DNA of 15,524 bases from Candidatus Zixiibacteriota bacterium (GCA_023129805.1 JAGMBK010000030.1:1-15524), one strand, 5' to 3'; shown: positions 1 through 6,690, numbered from the stretch's first letter. The notes: generated by a model from the sequence alone, not told the origin. Numbers and translations: made by a program.

Positions 1-82
1 CAATCTGCCAATCCTGATTTTCATTTCCCAAAACCGGTGAGGCGAACAAGAGTGTGAAAAAGAGAAAAAATAAACTATAAAT
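1..82 (-). CDS. Partial N-terminus of an exported protein, cut by the window edge
   Basis: On the minus strand one frame reads SLFFLFFTLLFASPVLG followed by NENQDWQI and then leaves the window. This is a typical Sec signal peptide: a long Leu/Phe core, a likely cleavage near Ala-Ser-Pro-Val-Leu-Gly, then an acidic polar mature start. There is no ATG, GTG or TTG in frame before the hydrophobic core; the nearest possibility is an ATT at 82-80. The palindromic repeat at 82-175 begins exactly there, so the repeat may have replaced or supplied the start. The mature beginning faintly resembles outer-membrane proteins that start with an acidic Q-D-x-Q-x-W pattern, but too little is visible to name it. 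It could also be a broken gene. Confidence 0.4.
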   Translation of the reverse strand, partial: MYSLFFLFFTLLFASPVLGNENQDWQI

Positions 83-175
83 CGTAGGGACAGCCCTGGT
101 GGCTGTCCTGATTAGGGTTAGGACAGGGACACCTCGTGCTGAGCGCTCGGTGCGAAGCAAGCCCTGTCCCTACGA
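82..175. repeat. Palindromic intergenic repeat with 12-bp terminal inverted arms
   Basis: The arms TCGTAGGGACAG (82-93) and CTGTCCCTACGA (164-175) are perfect reverse complements. Inside lie a hairpin GGACAGCC/GGCTGTCC (88-95 with 101-108) and an alternative pairing GGACAGGG/CCCTGTCC (121-128 with 162-169). No coding sequence is visible in it. It looks like a small non-autonomous dispersed repeat. It lies between the citrate synthase and the next minus-strand gene, so a role as a transcript-end structure is also possible. Confidence 0.7.
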
Positions 176-228
176 AAAAACTTCGCTAAAAAACCGCTTT
201 TTCAACAAGCCCTTAACGGTAAGAGCCT

Positions 229-260
229 AACCATGAACCATGAACTACGAACCATCAACC
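229..260. repeat. Short 7-bp tandem repeat, about 4.5 copies
   Basis: Units read AACCATG, AACCATG, AACTACG, AACCATC and a partial AACC. It sits just past the stop codon of the citrate synthase gene and has no visible coding role. Such degenerate 7-mers are common intergenic filler. Confidence 0.7.
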
Positions 261-264
261 GCTT

Positions 265-1569
265 TTACGTCTCCGCTACCATCTTTTTTATCGTCTCAGT
301 GGTCACGGATTTTGGTCGTTCGATGGCCAGACCTAAGGCTCTGTCCCAGATCAGTTGTGCCAGAACGCCCATGGCACGGGAAACACCGAACAGAACAGTG
401 TAAAAATCATATTCTCTGACCCCGTAATACCACTGCAAAACTCCCGAATGTGCATCCACGTTGGGCCAGGGGTTTTTGGCTTTGCCGTGTTGTTTAAGGA
501 TATCAGGTGCGGTCTCATAAATCAGGCTGACCAGTTTGAAAAGATCATCATCCGGCATGTGTTTTAGTGCGAATTCCCGCTGAGCCGTATATCTCGGATC
601 GGTCTGTCTTAAGACCGCGTGCCCGTATCCGGGAATAACCTGTCCGCCCTTCAAGGTATCCCACAAGGCTTTGGATAATTCTTCCTTGGAGGGAACTCTT
701 CCACCTAATTTTTCCATCAGGTTCTGAATCCAGCGCAGAACCTCCTGGTTTGCCAGACCATGCAAGGGACCAGCCAGTCCGTCCATACCCGCAGAGAGGG
801 AATAAAAGGCATTGGATAAGGCGGAGCCGACCAAATGAGTGGTGTGAGCACTGACGTTTCCGCCCTCATGGTCGCAATGCAGAACCAGATACAATCTCAT
901 CAACTCGCAGTATTCAGGATTGTCGATGCCCATCATATGGGCGAAGTTTGCGCCCCAATCCAACCTCTTGATGCCTCGAATCCTTTTTCCATCTTTATAA
1001 GTTCGGCGATAGATATAGGCGGCAATGGCAGGAAGTTTTGCCAAAAGATTCATCACGTCTTCATACATGGGATCCCAGTATTCGGTCTTGGGGATGCCTT
1101 CGTTATACTTCTTTACAAACTCTGAGGTAGACTGAAGAGAGAGAATCCCAATGGCGAATTGAGTCATGGGATGCATGTCAGTGGGAAGAGCCTTCAAGGT
1201 TTTCCAGGTGTTTTGGGGGACTTCTCCCCTACTCTGCCACTCTTTTGTAATCTCTTTGACATCGCTTTTTGTCGGAAGTTCGCCGGTTAAAAGCAACCAG
1301 AAGATCCCTTCAGGAAGCGGCTCCTCTCCACCGCGCGCCTTAGGGAGCTTTTCTCGAAGCTCCGGGATATTATATCCTCGGAACCTTATTCCTTCCATGG
1401 GATCTAAAAGCGAGGTCTCCCAAACCATGCATTTTATGCCCCTCATACCACCGTAGGCTTGCTGGACAGTTGCTTGAGAGATAACTTTGTCACCATGTTC
1501 TTTCACCAGAGATTTAATTTCATCTCTTAGCTCTGGAATCTTGTTGGACAGTTTTTCTTTTAGAGACAT
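265..1569 (-). CDS. gltA: Citrate synthase, eukaryote-like type
   Basis: Condenses oxaloacetate and acetyl-CoA to citrate in the cytoplasm, the entry step of the TCA cycle. At 434 residues it has the length of the mitochondrial-like family found in some bacteria rather than the shorter hexameric bacterial form. Catalytic residues fit: His270 in PLHGLAN, His317 in PGYGHAVLR and Asp372 in NVDAHSG. The [13 protein letters not shown] stretch near 231-243 and the [19 protein letters not shown] segment near 383-401 are also typical of this group. The ATG is preceded by a perfect AGGAGG (complement of 1577-1582) with 7-nt spacing. It follows ndk by 48 nt on the same strand and is probably co-transcribed. 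Its proximity to ferredoxin-dependent 2-oxoacid oxidoreductase genes suggests a TCA gene cluster; citrate synthase can run in reverse in some anaerobes, but nothing in the sequence decides direction. Confidence 0.96.
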   Translation of the reverse strand: MSLKEKLSNKIPELRDEIKSLVKEHGDKVISQATVQQAYGGMRGIKCMVWETSLLDPMEGIRFRGYNIPELREKLPKARGGEEPLPEGIFWLLLTGELPTKSDVKEITKEWQSRGEVPQNTWKTLKALPTDMHPMTQFAIGILSLQSTSEFVKKYNEGIPKTEYWDPMYEDVMNLLAKLPAIAAYIYRRTYKDGKRIRGIKRLDWGANFAHMMGIDNPEYCELMRLYLVLHCDHEGGNVSAHTTHLVGSALSNAFYSLSAGMDGLAGPLHGLANQEVLRWIQNLMEKLGGRVPSKEELSKALWDTLKGGQVIPGYGHAVLRQTDPRYTAQREFALKHMPDDDLFKLVSLIYETAPDILKQHGKAKNPWPNVDAHSGVLQWYYGVREYDFYTVLFGVSRAMGVLAQLIWDRALGLAIERPKSVTTETIKKMVAET

Positions 1570-1617
1570 AGCGGTTCCTCCTGTTTAAGTGTTGTGAATT
1601 ATTTTACAAATTTAGAC

Positions 1618-2013
1618 TCAAAAAAAGAATTTCGATTCGTATCTGAAGCTTTGGGCAGAATCCGAAGCATGCACTGCATTTTTTGTTACACCTGTGGCTA
1701 AATCATGCCGGATGGTTCCTCTCTTCGCCTCTTTCGGATCGGTGGCGCCCACAATCTCCCTCAGTTTTTTTACCGCATTTTTTCTGGTCAACAAAACTGC
1801 CACCACTTTGCCCGAGGAGACGAACTTTACCAACTTCTCAAAAAACGGTTTCCCTTTATGAACCTGATAGAACCCTCTGGCCTGAAGGGTTGAGAGCTTG
1901 GCCATCTTCAAATCCACTATCTTGAATCCGGCATCCTCCGTCCTTTTTAAGACTTCCCCTATCAGGTTTCTTTTCACCGCATCCGGCTTGATCATAAGGA
2001 AGGTCTTTTCCAA
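1618..2013 (-). CDS. ndk: Nucleoside diphosphate kinase
   Basis: Transfers the gamma-phosphate of ATP to nucleoside diphosphates through a phospho-histidine. The 131 residues show the family N-terminus (TFLMIKPDAV), the RGFYQVHKGKPFFEKLV region, GATDPKEAKRGTIR, and the active site NAVHASDS with His115. The usual Gly after the His is Ala, as in a minority of homologues. The protein is slightly shorter than the common 135-145 residues. The start is TTG at 2013: a stop codon lies two codons upstream, and the family alignment requires these first residues. A GGAGG lies 13 nt upstream (complement of 2027-2031), a longer spacing than ideal. It may pair with citrate synthase because succinyl-CoA synthetase yields nucleoside triphosphate, but that link is inference. 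Confidence 0.95.
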   Translation of the reverse strand: MEKTFLMIKPDAVKRNLIGEVLKRTEDAGFKIVDLKMAKLSTLQARGFYQVHKGKPFFEKLVKFVSSGKVVAVLLTRKNAVKKLREIVGATDPKEAKRGTIRHDLATGVTKNAVHASDSAQSFRYESKFFF

Positions 2014-2041
2014 TTTTTACTTTTGACCTCCACCAAAAAGT

Positions 2042-2066
2042 AAGTGAAAAAGTTTAAACTTCACTT
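2042..2066. promoter_or_regulatory. Inverted repeat in the ndk upstream region
   Basis: AAGTGAA (2042-2048) and TTCACTT (2060-2066) flank the palindrome AGTTTAAACT (2051-2060). Allowing a 3-nt bulge, the arms form an 11-bp hairpin just upstream of the ndk ribosome binding site. It could be an operator, an mRNA 5' structure, or chance in AT-rich sequence. Confidence 0.35.
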
Positions 2067-2102
2067 TATTTCATATAGAACATCGAGCCTGCTTCAAACG
2101 GC

Positions 2103-2263
2103 TGAGCCTGTCGAAAAATGTCATTCTGAGGCGTTAGCCGAAGAATCTCAAATCTGCAACATATTGAGTTTATTAGATTCTTCACTTCGCCCTGCACTAT
2201 ATAGTGCAGGGCTTCGTTCAGAATGACAGAAGGGACATTTCATGGTTTTTCGACAGACTCGGC
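2103..2263. repeat. Branched inverted-repeat (MITE-like) element between korC and ndk
   Basis: Outer arms CTGTCGAAAAA (2108-2118) and TTTTTCGACAG (2246-2256) extend imperfectly outwards. Next inside are TGTCATTCTGA (2119-2129) and its partner ending in TCAGAATGACA (2218-2228). The centre holds two further hairpins: AAGAATCT/AGATTCTT (2141-2148 with 2175-2182) and a perfect 24-bp palindrome at 2189-2212 whose half is GCCCTGCACTAT. The whole would fold as a cloverleaf-like RNA or cruciform. The CATTCTGAG...AAGAATCT core resembles a dispersed repeat style seen in many bacterial genomes; no transposase is encoded. Its right end stops about 12 nt from the korC stop codon. Confidence 0.8.
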
Positions 2264-2274
2264 TGAGGATTGCT

Positions 2275-2895
2275 TCATCTTTTTCTTCTTGCACGCTTTT
2301 TTCTTCGAGCCAATTCAAACCCTGTCTCTGCCGCCTTCAAGTTTTTCTCCTCGGTTCCTTTGGGGGCTCTTCTTTTAACCGCCTCTAAGAATCCTTTTTT
2401 TGAAACTATCTTGGTTAAAGCGGCGATAGCTCCTAAGGCGATTATGTTAGCCACCATAGGGGTGCCGATCTTATCCCGGGCGATCTGGGTGAAGGGAAAA
2501 CCATGCACTTTGTGATCCGGAAGCTGATCCACCAATCCGGAATCAACGATTAAAACCCCTTCCTCCTTTAACGCCGGAAAATAGGTATCACACGATTCCT
2601 GGGTTAAAGCTAAAAGCAGATCCAGCTTGAGCGGCTTGGGATAATAGATTTCACCGGAGCTAACCACTAAGTCTGATCTGCTGGCACCGCCACGTGCCTC
2701 CGGACCATAGCTCTGGGTCTGGCACACATTCTTGCCATCCTCCACCCCAATGGCTTCAGCTAACACGGTTCCGGCGAAGATCATCCCCTGCCCTCCGGAA
2801 CCGGAGAGCCTGATCTCGTATCTATCTTCGTATTCTGTGGAGACTCTTTTTATGTGGTGCATCTTCTTATGAGTATGGGTGGGGTTGTCTGTCAT
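2275..2895 (-). CDS. korC: 2-oxoglutarate:ferredoxin oxidoreductase, gamma subunit
   Basis: This is the gamma (KorC/PorG-type) subunit of the thiamine-dependent 2-oxoacid:ferredoxin oxidoreductase, which helps bind CoA. Visible signatures are RLSGSGGQGMIFAGTVLAEA (about 30-49) and QSYGPEARGGASRSDLVVS (about 61-79), followed by the IGTPMVANIIALGA region. The length of 206 residues fits the family; an N-terminal extension rich in His and Lys precedes the domain. The ATG follows the korB stop codon with no gap, so the two are translationally coupled. Oddly, the C-terminus ends in a strongly basic tail, ARRKKRARRKR, right where the inverted-repeat element begins. Substrate preference (2-oxoglutarate rather than pyruvate or branched 2-oxoacids) is inferred from subunit order and the citrate synthase neighbour. 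Confidence 0.92.
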   Translation of the reverse strand: MTDNPTHTHKKMHHIKRVSTEYEDRYEIRLSGSGGQGMIFAGTVLAEAIGVEDGKNVCQTQSYGPEARGGASRSDLVVSSGEIYYPKPLKLDLLLALTQESCDTYFPALKEEGVLIVDSGLVDQLPDHKVHGFPFTQIARDKIGTPMVANIIALGAIAALTKIVSKKGFLEAVKRRAPKGTEEKNLKAAETGFELARRKKRARRKR

Positions 2896-3726
2896 CTATA
2901 TCTTACCTTGAGCCTGAGCAATCACTTTATCGTATTCCTCACAATATTCAGGAAAATCTATGTCCCACAAAACTCCGGTGAGGAACTTACCTCTCAATTT
3001 CTCTGGAGGAACCTTTCCGGCGGCGCTGATGGGGATGGCATGTTCCTTTTGCCATTTCAACATCTCTATGGCTCCCCCCTCCTTGTTCAGCCTTCCATAT
3101 AAGGTGTGACAATGGCTGATCACCTCCACCAGGGAGAATCCCTTTTTAAGGATGGCCTCTTCGACCAGCTTTCGCAGTTGCACCATGTGATAAACTGTTC
3201 CCCGCGCCACGAAGGGCGCCCCCGCGGCAATAGCCAGCTTGGCTATGTCGAAGCTTCTCTCCCGGTTTCCATAAGGAGCGGTGGTGCCGATCTTCATGAA
3301 AGGGGTGGTAGGAGCCACCTGACCTCCGGTCATACCATAGGTGGAGTTGTTAATCAAAATTGTGGTCAGGTCGATGTTACGCCGGCAGGCATGGATGAAA
3401 TGATTTCCCCCGATGGCCAAAGCATCTCCGTCGCCGGTGATTATGATTACCTTCAAACTTGGCTTGGCTAATTTTACTCCAGTGGCAAAAGCTATTGGTC
3501 GTCCATGAGTGGCATGAAGGGTGTTGAAGTCCACATATACCGGCATTCGGCTGGAACAGCCGATGCCTGATACCATCACCACATCATCCTGGGGGAGCTT
3601 TAAGTTATCTATCGCCCGGATGATGGCGCCCATGACAGTACCAATACCACATCCCGCACACCATACATTGGGAAACTGCTTTTTGGTTCTCAGATATTGG
3701 TGAGTTACCTTGGATAGCAAAGCCAC
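2896..3726 (-). CDS. korB: 2-oxoglutarate:ferredoxin oxidoreductase, beta (thiamine pyrophosphate) subunit
   Basis: The catalytic subunit that binds thiamine pyrophosphate and decarboxylates the 2-oxoacid (or carboxylates succinyl-CoA in reverse). It shows WCAGCGIGTV (22-31), GIGCSSR (54-60), the Mg-TPP motif starting GDGDALAIGG (98-107) and ending INNSTYGMTGGQ (about 125-136). Cys23, Cys26 and Cys57 are consistent with cluster ligands in this family. The length of 276 residues is usual. The start is GTG, with GGAGG (complement of 3736-3740) 9 nt upstream and only 1 nt between it and the korA stop. It is the third gene of the korDABC operon. Confidence 0.95.
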   Translation of the reverse strand: MALLSKVTHQYLRTKKQFPNVWCAGCGIGTVMGAIIRAIDNLKLPQDDVVMVSGIGCSSRMPVYVDFNTLHATHGRPIAFATGVKLAKPSLKVIIITGDGDALAIGGNHFIHACRRNIDLTTILINNSTYGMTGGQVAPTTPFMKIGTTAPYGNRERSFDIAKLAIAAGAPFVARGTVYHMVQLRKLVEEAILKKGFSLVEVISHCHTLYGRLNKEGGAIEMLKWQKEHAIPISAAGKVPPEKLRGKFLTGVLWDIDFPEYCEEYDKVIAQAQGKI

Positions 3727-3727
3727 G

Positions 3728-4876
3728 TTATTTTTCCTCCCTTATCTTTCGGAATATCTGATCCGGGGTGATCAATTCTGAGTCATAGCGATTGAGACCG
3801 CGCACCCGGGTCTTCCCTCGGTTAACTCTCATCACCTCCCTGATCAGCTGTCCCTGATTAAGCTCGGCTACGATGACTAAATCCAACTGTTCTAAAATGT
3901 GCTCCATATAAATGTCCGGGAAGGGCCACACAGTTAAAGGCTGTATCAGTCCCGCTTTGATTCGTCTCTCTCGCGCCATGTGGATAGCCTGTCTGGCGGC
4001 ACGCGCTACAATTCCATAGGCGAAGACCGCTATATGGGCGTCCTCCATGAATTCTTCTCTCACCTCAACAATGTCATTTATGTTATGGGTGATTTTATTT
4101 TTCAATTTGTCCAGCTTCTCCCTGATAACCACCGGTCTGGCGGTAGGGAACCCGTCCGGGTTGTGAGTCAGTCCGGTGATGTTGTATCTGTATCCCTCTC
4201 CGAAGCTTGCCATGGGGGAGACAAAATGAGGATTTACCTCAAAATGCTGGTACCATCCCGGGTGAACCGTGGGCTTCATCCGGTTTATTATCCTTATCTT
4301 TTCCGGATCGGGCAGTTCGACCTTTTCCCGCATATGCCCCACCACCTCGTCCATCAGAACCACCACCGGGGTACGATATTTTTCTGAGAGGTTAAAGGCC
4401 CGGATGGTAAAATGGAAGCATTCTGCCACCGAGGAGGGAGCTAAGGCTATTGCATGATAATCTCCGTGAGTTCCCCAGCGGGCCTGCATGGTATCGGCCT
4501 GGGCGACCTTGGTGGGCAGACCGGTGGATGGTCCACCTCTCTGTACGTCTACGATTACACACGGCACCTCCGCCATGTAGGCGTAGCCAATATGTTCCTG
4601 CATCAGTGAGAATCCGGGTCCACTGGTGGCGGTCATGGATTTCACCCCGGTCACCGATGCTCCAATCACCGCTGCTAAGCTGGCAATTTCATCTTCCATC
4701 TGAATGAATTTCCCCCCCACCCTGGGCAACTCCCGAGCTAAGACCTCGGCTATCTCTGTAGAGGGAGTGATGGGATACCCGCCAAAGAAACGACAACCAG
4801 CCGCTATAGCACCTTCCGCGCAAGCACGGTTTCCCAGGATCAATCTCTCTTTCTTTGGGGTGGTTCCCTTGTTCAT
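3728..4876 (-). CDS. korA: 2-oxoglutarate:ferredoxin oxidoreductase, alpha subunit
   Basis: This subunit supplies the pyrimidine-binding side of the TPP site and the 2-oxoacid-binding residues. Key motifs are GGYPITPSTEIAE (32-44), EDEIASLAAVIGAS (61-74), SMTATSGPGFSLM (80-92) and VQRGGPSTGLPTK (111-123). The second half (about 250-382) fits the C-terminal transketolase-like domain, with VAELNQGQL and VNRGKT. The length of 382 residues matches KorA-type alpha subunits that lack a fused gamma domain. Its ATG overlaps the korD TGA by 4 nt (ATGA), a coupling typical of an operon. The YPITPSTE form is widespread among 2-oxoglutarate and 2-oxoisovalerate enzymes, so the substrate assignment is likely but not proven. 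Confidence 0.94.
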   Translation of the reverse strand: MNKGTTPKKERLILGNRACAEGAIAAGCRFFGGYPITPSTEIAEVLARELPRVGGKFIQMEDEIASLAAVIGASVTGVKSMTATSGPGFSLMQEHIGYAYMAEVPCVIVDVQRGGPSTGLPTKVAQADTMQARWGTHGDYHAIALAPSSVAECFHFTIRAFNLSEKYRTPVVVLMDEVVGHMREKVELPDPEKIRIINRMKPTVHPGWYQHFEVNPHFVSPMASFGEGYRYNITGLTHNPDGFPTARPVVIREKLDKLKNKITHNINDIVEVREEFMEDAHIAVFAYGIVARAARQAIHMARERRIKAGLIQPLTVWPFPDIYMEHILEQLDLVIVAELNQGQLIREVMRVNRGKTRVRGLNRYDSELITPDQIFRKIREEK

Positions 4877-5154
4877 TCAGGCTCCTTCAAATTGTCTTTC
4901 TTTGACTCCTTTTTTTCCCGCGGTCTAACCGCGATGGCAAAATCCGGACACCTGAGCTCACACATGCCACACTGGGTACATTTTTCCGGATAGGTTAATA
5001 TGGGGAAGCCATCTTTGTCCGAGGTCAAAGCCCCGGTGGGACAGAAAGCCACACAGATGCCGCATCTTTTACACCAGGCTTCGAATACGTGAACTTTCTC
5101 TTCTTCTGTTTCCTGCTTGGTGTTCACTTGAGTTTTAGCCGCTTGATCTGCCAA
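4873..5154 (-). CDS. korD: 2-oxoglutarate:ferredoxin oxidoreductase, delta (2x[4Fe-4S]) subunit
   Basis: A small ferredoxin-like subunit that passes electrons from the TPP site towards soluble ferredoxin. Its 93 residues hold two full CxxCxxCxxxCP cluster motifs: CKRCGICVAFCPTGAL and CTQCGMCELRCPDFAI. The N-terminus is charged (ETEEEKVHVFEAWC) and the C-terminus is Lys/Glu rich. The start is TTG at 5154; no ATG or GTG lies between the first residues and the clusters, and a weak purine-rich GAAGGGAT stands just upstream. It is the first gene of the minus-strand kor operon and lies back to back with hdrC, 117 nt away. Confidence 0.93.
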   Translation of the reverse strand: MADQAAKTQVNTKQETEEEKVHVFEAWCKRCGICVAFCPTGALTSDKDGFPILTYPEKCTQCGMCELRCPDFAIAVRPREKKESKKDNLKEPE

Positions 5155-5183
5155 TTTAATCCCTTCACCCTGTCAAATTAGGG

Positions 5184-5231
5184 CTTGACTTTACGAGTAT
5201 ATATAATAAGTTTAATACGAGGAAAGTCAAG
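5184..5231. promoter_or_regulatory. Divergent kor/hdr control region with inverted TTGACT-containing arms
   Basis: CTTGACTTT (5184-5192) and its exact reverse complement AAAGTCAAG (5223-5231) flank an AT-rich core that includes TATATATAATAAG. Read on the minus strand, TTGACT (5230-5225) is followed after 17-19 nt by ATTATA or TATATA (within 5207-5200), a plausible sigma-70-type promoter for korD. Read on the plus strand the matching TTGACT has TATAAT only 11 nt away, too close, so a plus promoter here is not supported in that form. The symmetry also suits an operator controlling both operons. Confidence 0.5.
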
Positions 5232-5271
5232 TTTTTTGGCAAAACTTTGTGATTTTTTTCACTAACAACAG

Positions 5272-5739
5272 ATGCCCACAAAATCAATAAATTACAAGTT
5301 CAAGCAGAAACTTAACTCCACTTTGGGGGGGGAGGCGCATAACTTTTGTTACCAATGCGGTGCCTGCGTGGGAGATTGCCCGGCCGCCATGTATTCTTCA
5401 GATTTTAACCCTCGAGAGATACTTTTGCAGGCGCTCTTAGGGGATGAAGAGGCTCTGACCGGAGAGAATTCCCCCATCTGGAATTGCACCAATTGTTATA
5501 CCTGCTACGAGAGATGCCCCCAGGCGGTAAGACCGGTGGAGGTGATCATCGCCTTGAAGAACATCTGCTACCAGAAGATGACTGCTGCACCTGAGGTTAA
5601 TCAGATTGTGAAAAGCGTTAAGACCACCGGTCGGACAGTGAAGATCACTTCCCTGTCTGACAGAAGGAGAAAAGAGCTGGGCTTGCCGGAGATAAAAGCC
5701 GTCCCCATGGATGAGTTGAAGGAACTTTTTGAACCGTAG
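5272..5739 (+). CDS. hdrC: Heterodisulfide reductase subunit C-like iron-sulfur protein
   Basis: A 155-residue electron carrier with two [4Fe-4S] clusters that normally docks with HdrB. The ligands are visible as CYQCGACVGDCP (Cys26, 29, 32, 36) and CTNCYTCYERCP (Cys72, 75, 78, 82); the spacing between them and the following PVEVIIALKN segment are HdrC hallmarks. There is no membrane segment, so it is a soluble form. The start ATG has no clear Shine-Dalgarno sequence. Its natural partner hdrB lies 951 nt downstream, beyond an inserted MNT-HEPN pair. No hdrA is nearby, so the electron donor may be ferredoxin (for example from KorDABC) or an SdhA/FrdA-type flavoprotein elsewhere; HdrBC-like pairs serve several such complexes. 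Confidence 0.9.
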   Translation: MPTKSINYKFKQKLNSTLGGEAHNFCYQCGACVGDCPAAMYSSDFNPREILLQALLGDEEALTGENSPIWNCTNCYTCYERCPQAVRPVEVIIALKNICYQKMTAAPEVNQIVKSVKTTGRTVKITSLSDRRRKELGLPEIKAVPMDELKELFEP

Positions 5740-5789
5740 AGAGATGTTACCCCCTCCATGTCCCACGTTTAGTTTTAGGATATATGTGC

Positions 5790-6134
5790 ATGAAAAAGAG
5801 TTTAGGATATTTGAGCAAAAAGGAGAGGAAGGTTATTGAATCCTTTGTAAAGGACCTAAGAACCCAATTAGGTGATCAAATAGTTTCTATTACCCTTTTT
5901 GGGTCCAAGATAAGAGGTGATTCTGGCAAAGAATCAGATATAGATGTATTGGTCTTAATAAAAAAGAAGAACCAAAGGATTCGCAAAAAGGTGGCAGAAA
6001 TATTGACGGATTATTTGATAGAATACGATTTGCCCCTTTCTCCTGTATTATATGACCTCTATGAATATGAAAAGAACAAAGAAATCGGCTCTTTTTTCTT
6101 TAAAGAGGTAGAAAAAGAGGGAATTCCTTTGTGA
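5790..6134 (+). CDS. Minimal nucleotidyltransferase (MNT) antitoxin-like protein
   Basis: A small polymerase-beta-fold nucleotidyltransferase. The motif GSKIRGDSGKESDID fits GS-x10-D-x-D, with two carboxylates for metal binding. Proteins of this family (MntA type) act as antitoxins by AMPylating a partner HEPN toxin. I place the start at the ATG at 5790 because AGGA (5777-5780) is 9 nt upstream; another in-frame ATG at 5784 would leave only 3 nt. The 3' end overlaps the next gene by 4 nt, so the pair is coupled. The DNA is AT-rich compared with hdrC and hdrB: positions 5941-6000 hold 20 G or C in 60, against 33 in 60 at 7081-7140 in hdrB. This suggests separate acquisition. No DNA-binding domain is present, unlike the second MNT in the window. 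Confidence 0.88.
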   Translation: MKKSLGYLSKKERKVIESFVKDLRTQLGDQIVSITLFGSKIRGDSGKESDIDVLVLIKKKNQRIRKKVAEILTDYLIEYDLPLSPVLYDLYEYEKNKEIGSFFFKEVEKEGIPL

Positions 6135-6538
6135 AAGAAGGAACCAAAGAAGACCTAGCCAGGCATCGGATACAGAAAGCAAAAGAGCGGTTAAAGATTT
6201 CCAAAGAACTGTTGGATTTAGGTCATTCTGCAGATTCGTTAAGCAAAAGCTATTATGCAATGTTTTCAGCAGCCAAAGCCCTTTTAGCTCTAAAGGAATT
6301 GGATAGTAGTAAACATTCAGGGGTTATTTCTCTTTTTAATAGATATATTGTTAAGGAGGGACTTTTTTCAAAGGAATCCAGCCGATTGCTTTCTGAAGCT
6401 AAGCTCGAAAGGGAAGAAGCAGACTATGAAGATTTCGTTACTGTTACTCAAGCGGATGCCAAACTTCAACTTAAAAATGCGAAAAAGTTTGTCAAAGAAG
6501 CCCAGAAAGTATTGAGTAAAATTATTAAAGAAAGATAA
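6131..6538 (+). CDS. HEPN-domain protein, toxin-like partner of the MNT
   Basis: A 135-residue all-helical HEPN protein of the UPF0332 style, with the signature SYYAMFSAAKALLALK (40-55), SKHSGVISLFNRYIVK (60-75) and REEADYEDF (94-102). HEPN toxins are commonly RNases that use an R-x4-6-H motif; here the equivalent stretch is Arg94-Glu-Glu-Ala-Asp-Tyr99, with Tyr where His would stand. The partner MNT could modify a Tyr in this region. The start is GTG at 6131 inside the MNT stop codon (GTGA), coupling the pair. It sits between hdrC and hdrB with AT-rich codon use, indicating insertion. Whether it is an active RNase, a scaffold or a target of AMPylation cannot be told from sequence. Confidence 0.87.
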   Translation: MKEGTKEDLARHRIQKAKERLKISKELLDLGHSADSLSKSYYAMFSAAKALLALKELDSSKHSGVISLFNRYIVKEGLFSKESSRLLSEAKLEREEADYEDFVTVTQADAKLQLKNAKKFVKEAQKVLSKIIKER

Positions 6539-6556
6539 CCTATTTTCTCTGCTCTG

Positions 6557-6656
6557 TGTGGATGTTATCCATGGCTGGCAAGCATCCACAAGAAATAAGA
6601 TTAGCGAGGATGACGGAGACCCCCACCCGTACGGGCGGGCGTATGGGATAACATCC
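6557..6656. repeat. Nested inverted repeats between the HEPN gene and hdrB
   Basis: GGATGTTATCC (6560-6570) and GGATAACATCC (6646-6656) are perfect reverse complements. TGTGGATG (6557-6564) can instead pair with CATCCACA (6583-6590). A perfect palindrome CCCGTACGGG lies at 6626-6635, extended by CCC/GGG on either side. The GATGTTA core also appears at 5743-5749, just after hdrC. The structure could be a remnant of the event that inserted the MNT-HEPN pair, a dispersed repeat, or a processing hairpin in the hdr transcript. Confidence 0.6.
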
Positions 6657-6690
6657 TTAATGAAGAAAGAACTTATTTTCGGACTCTAAA

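Noticed and set aside
2044..2226. A small plus-strand open frame of 60 residues
   Set aside because: It lies almost entirely inside the branched inverted-repeat element and has no recognisable protein features.
3106..3471. Plus-strand open frame of 121 residues within korB
   Set aside because: It is a shadow of the well-supported korB gene, with no independent signal.
5185..5207. Plus-strand promoter TTGACT ... TATAAT before hdrC
   Set aside because: The spacer is only 11 nt, too short for a standard sigma-70 promoter, so I kept only the minus-strand reading.
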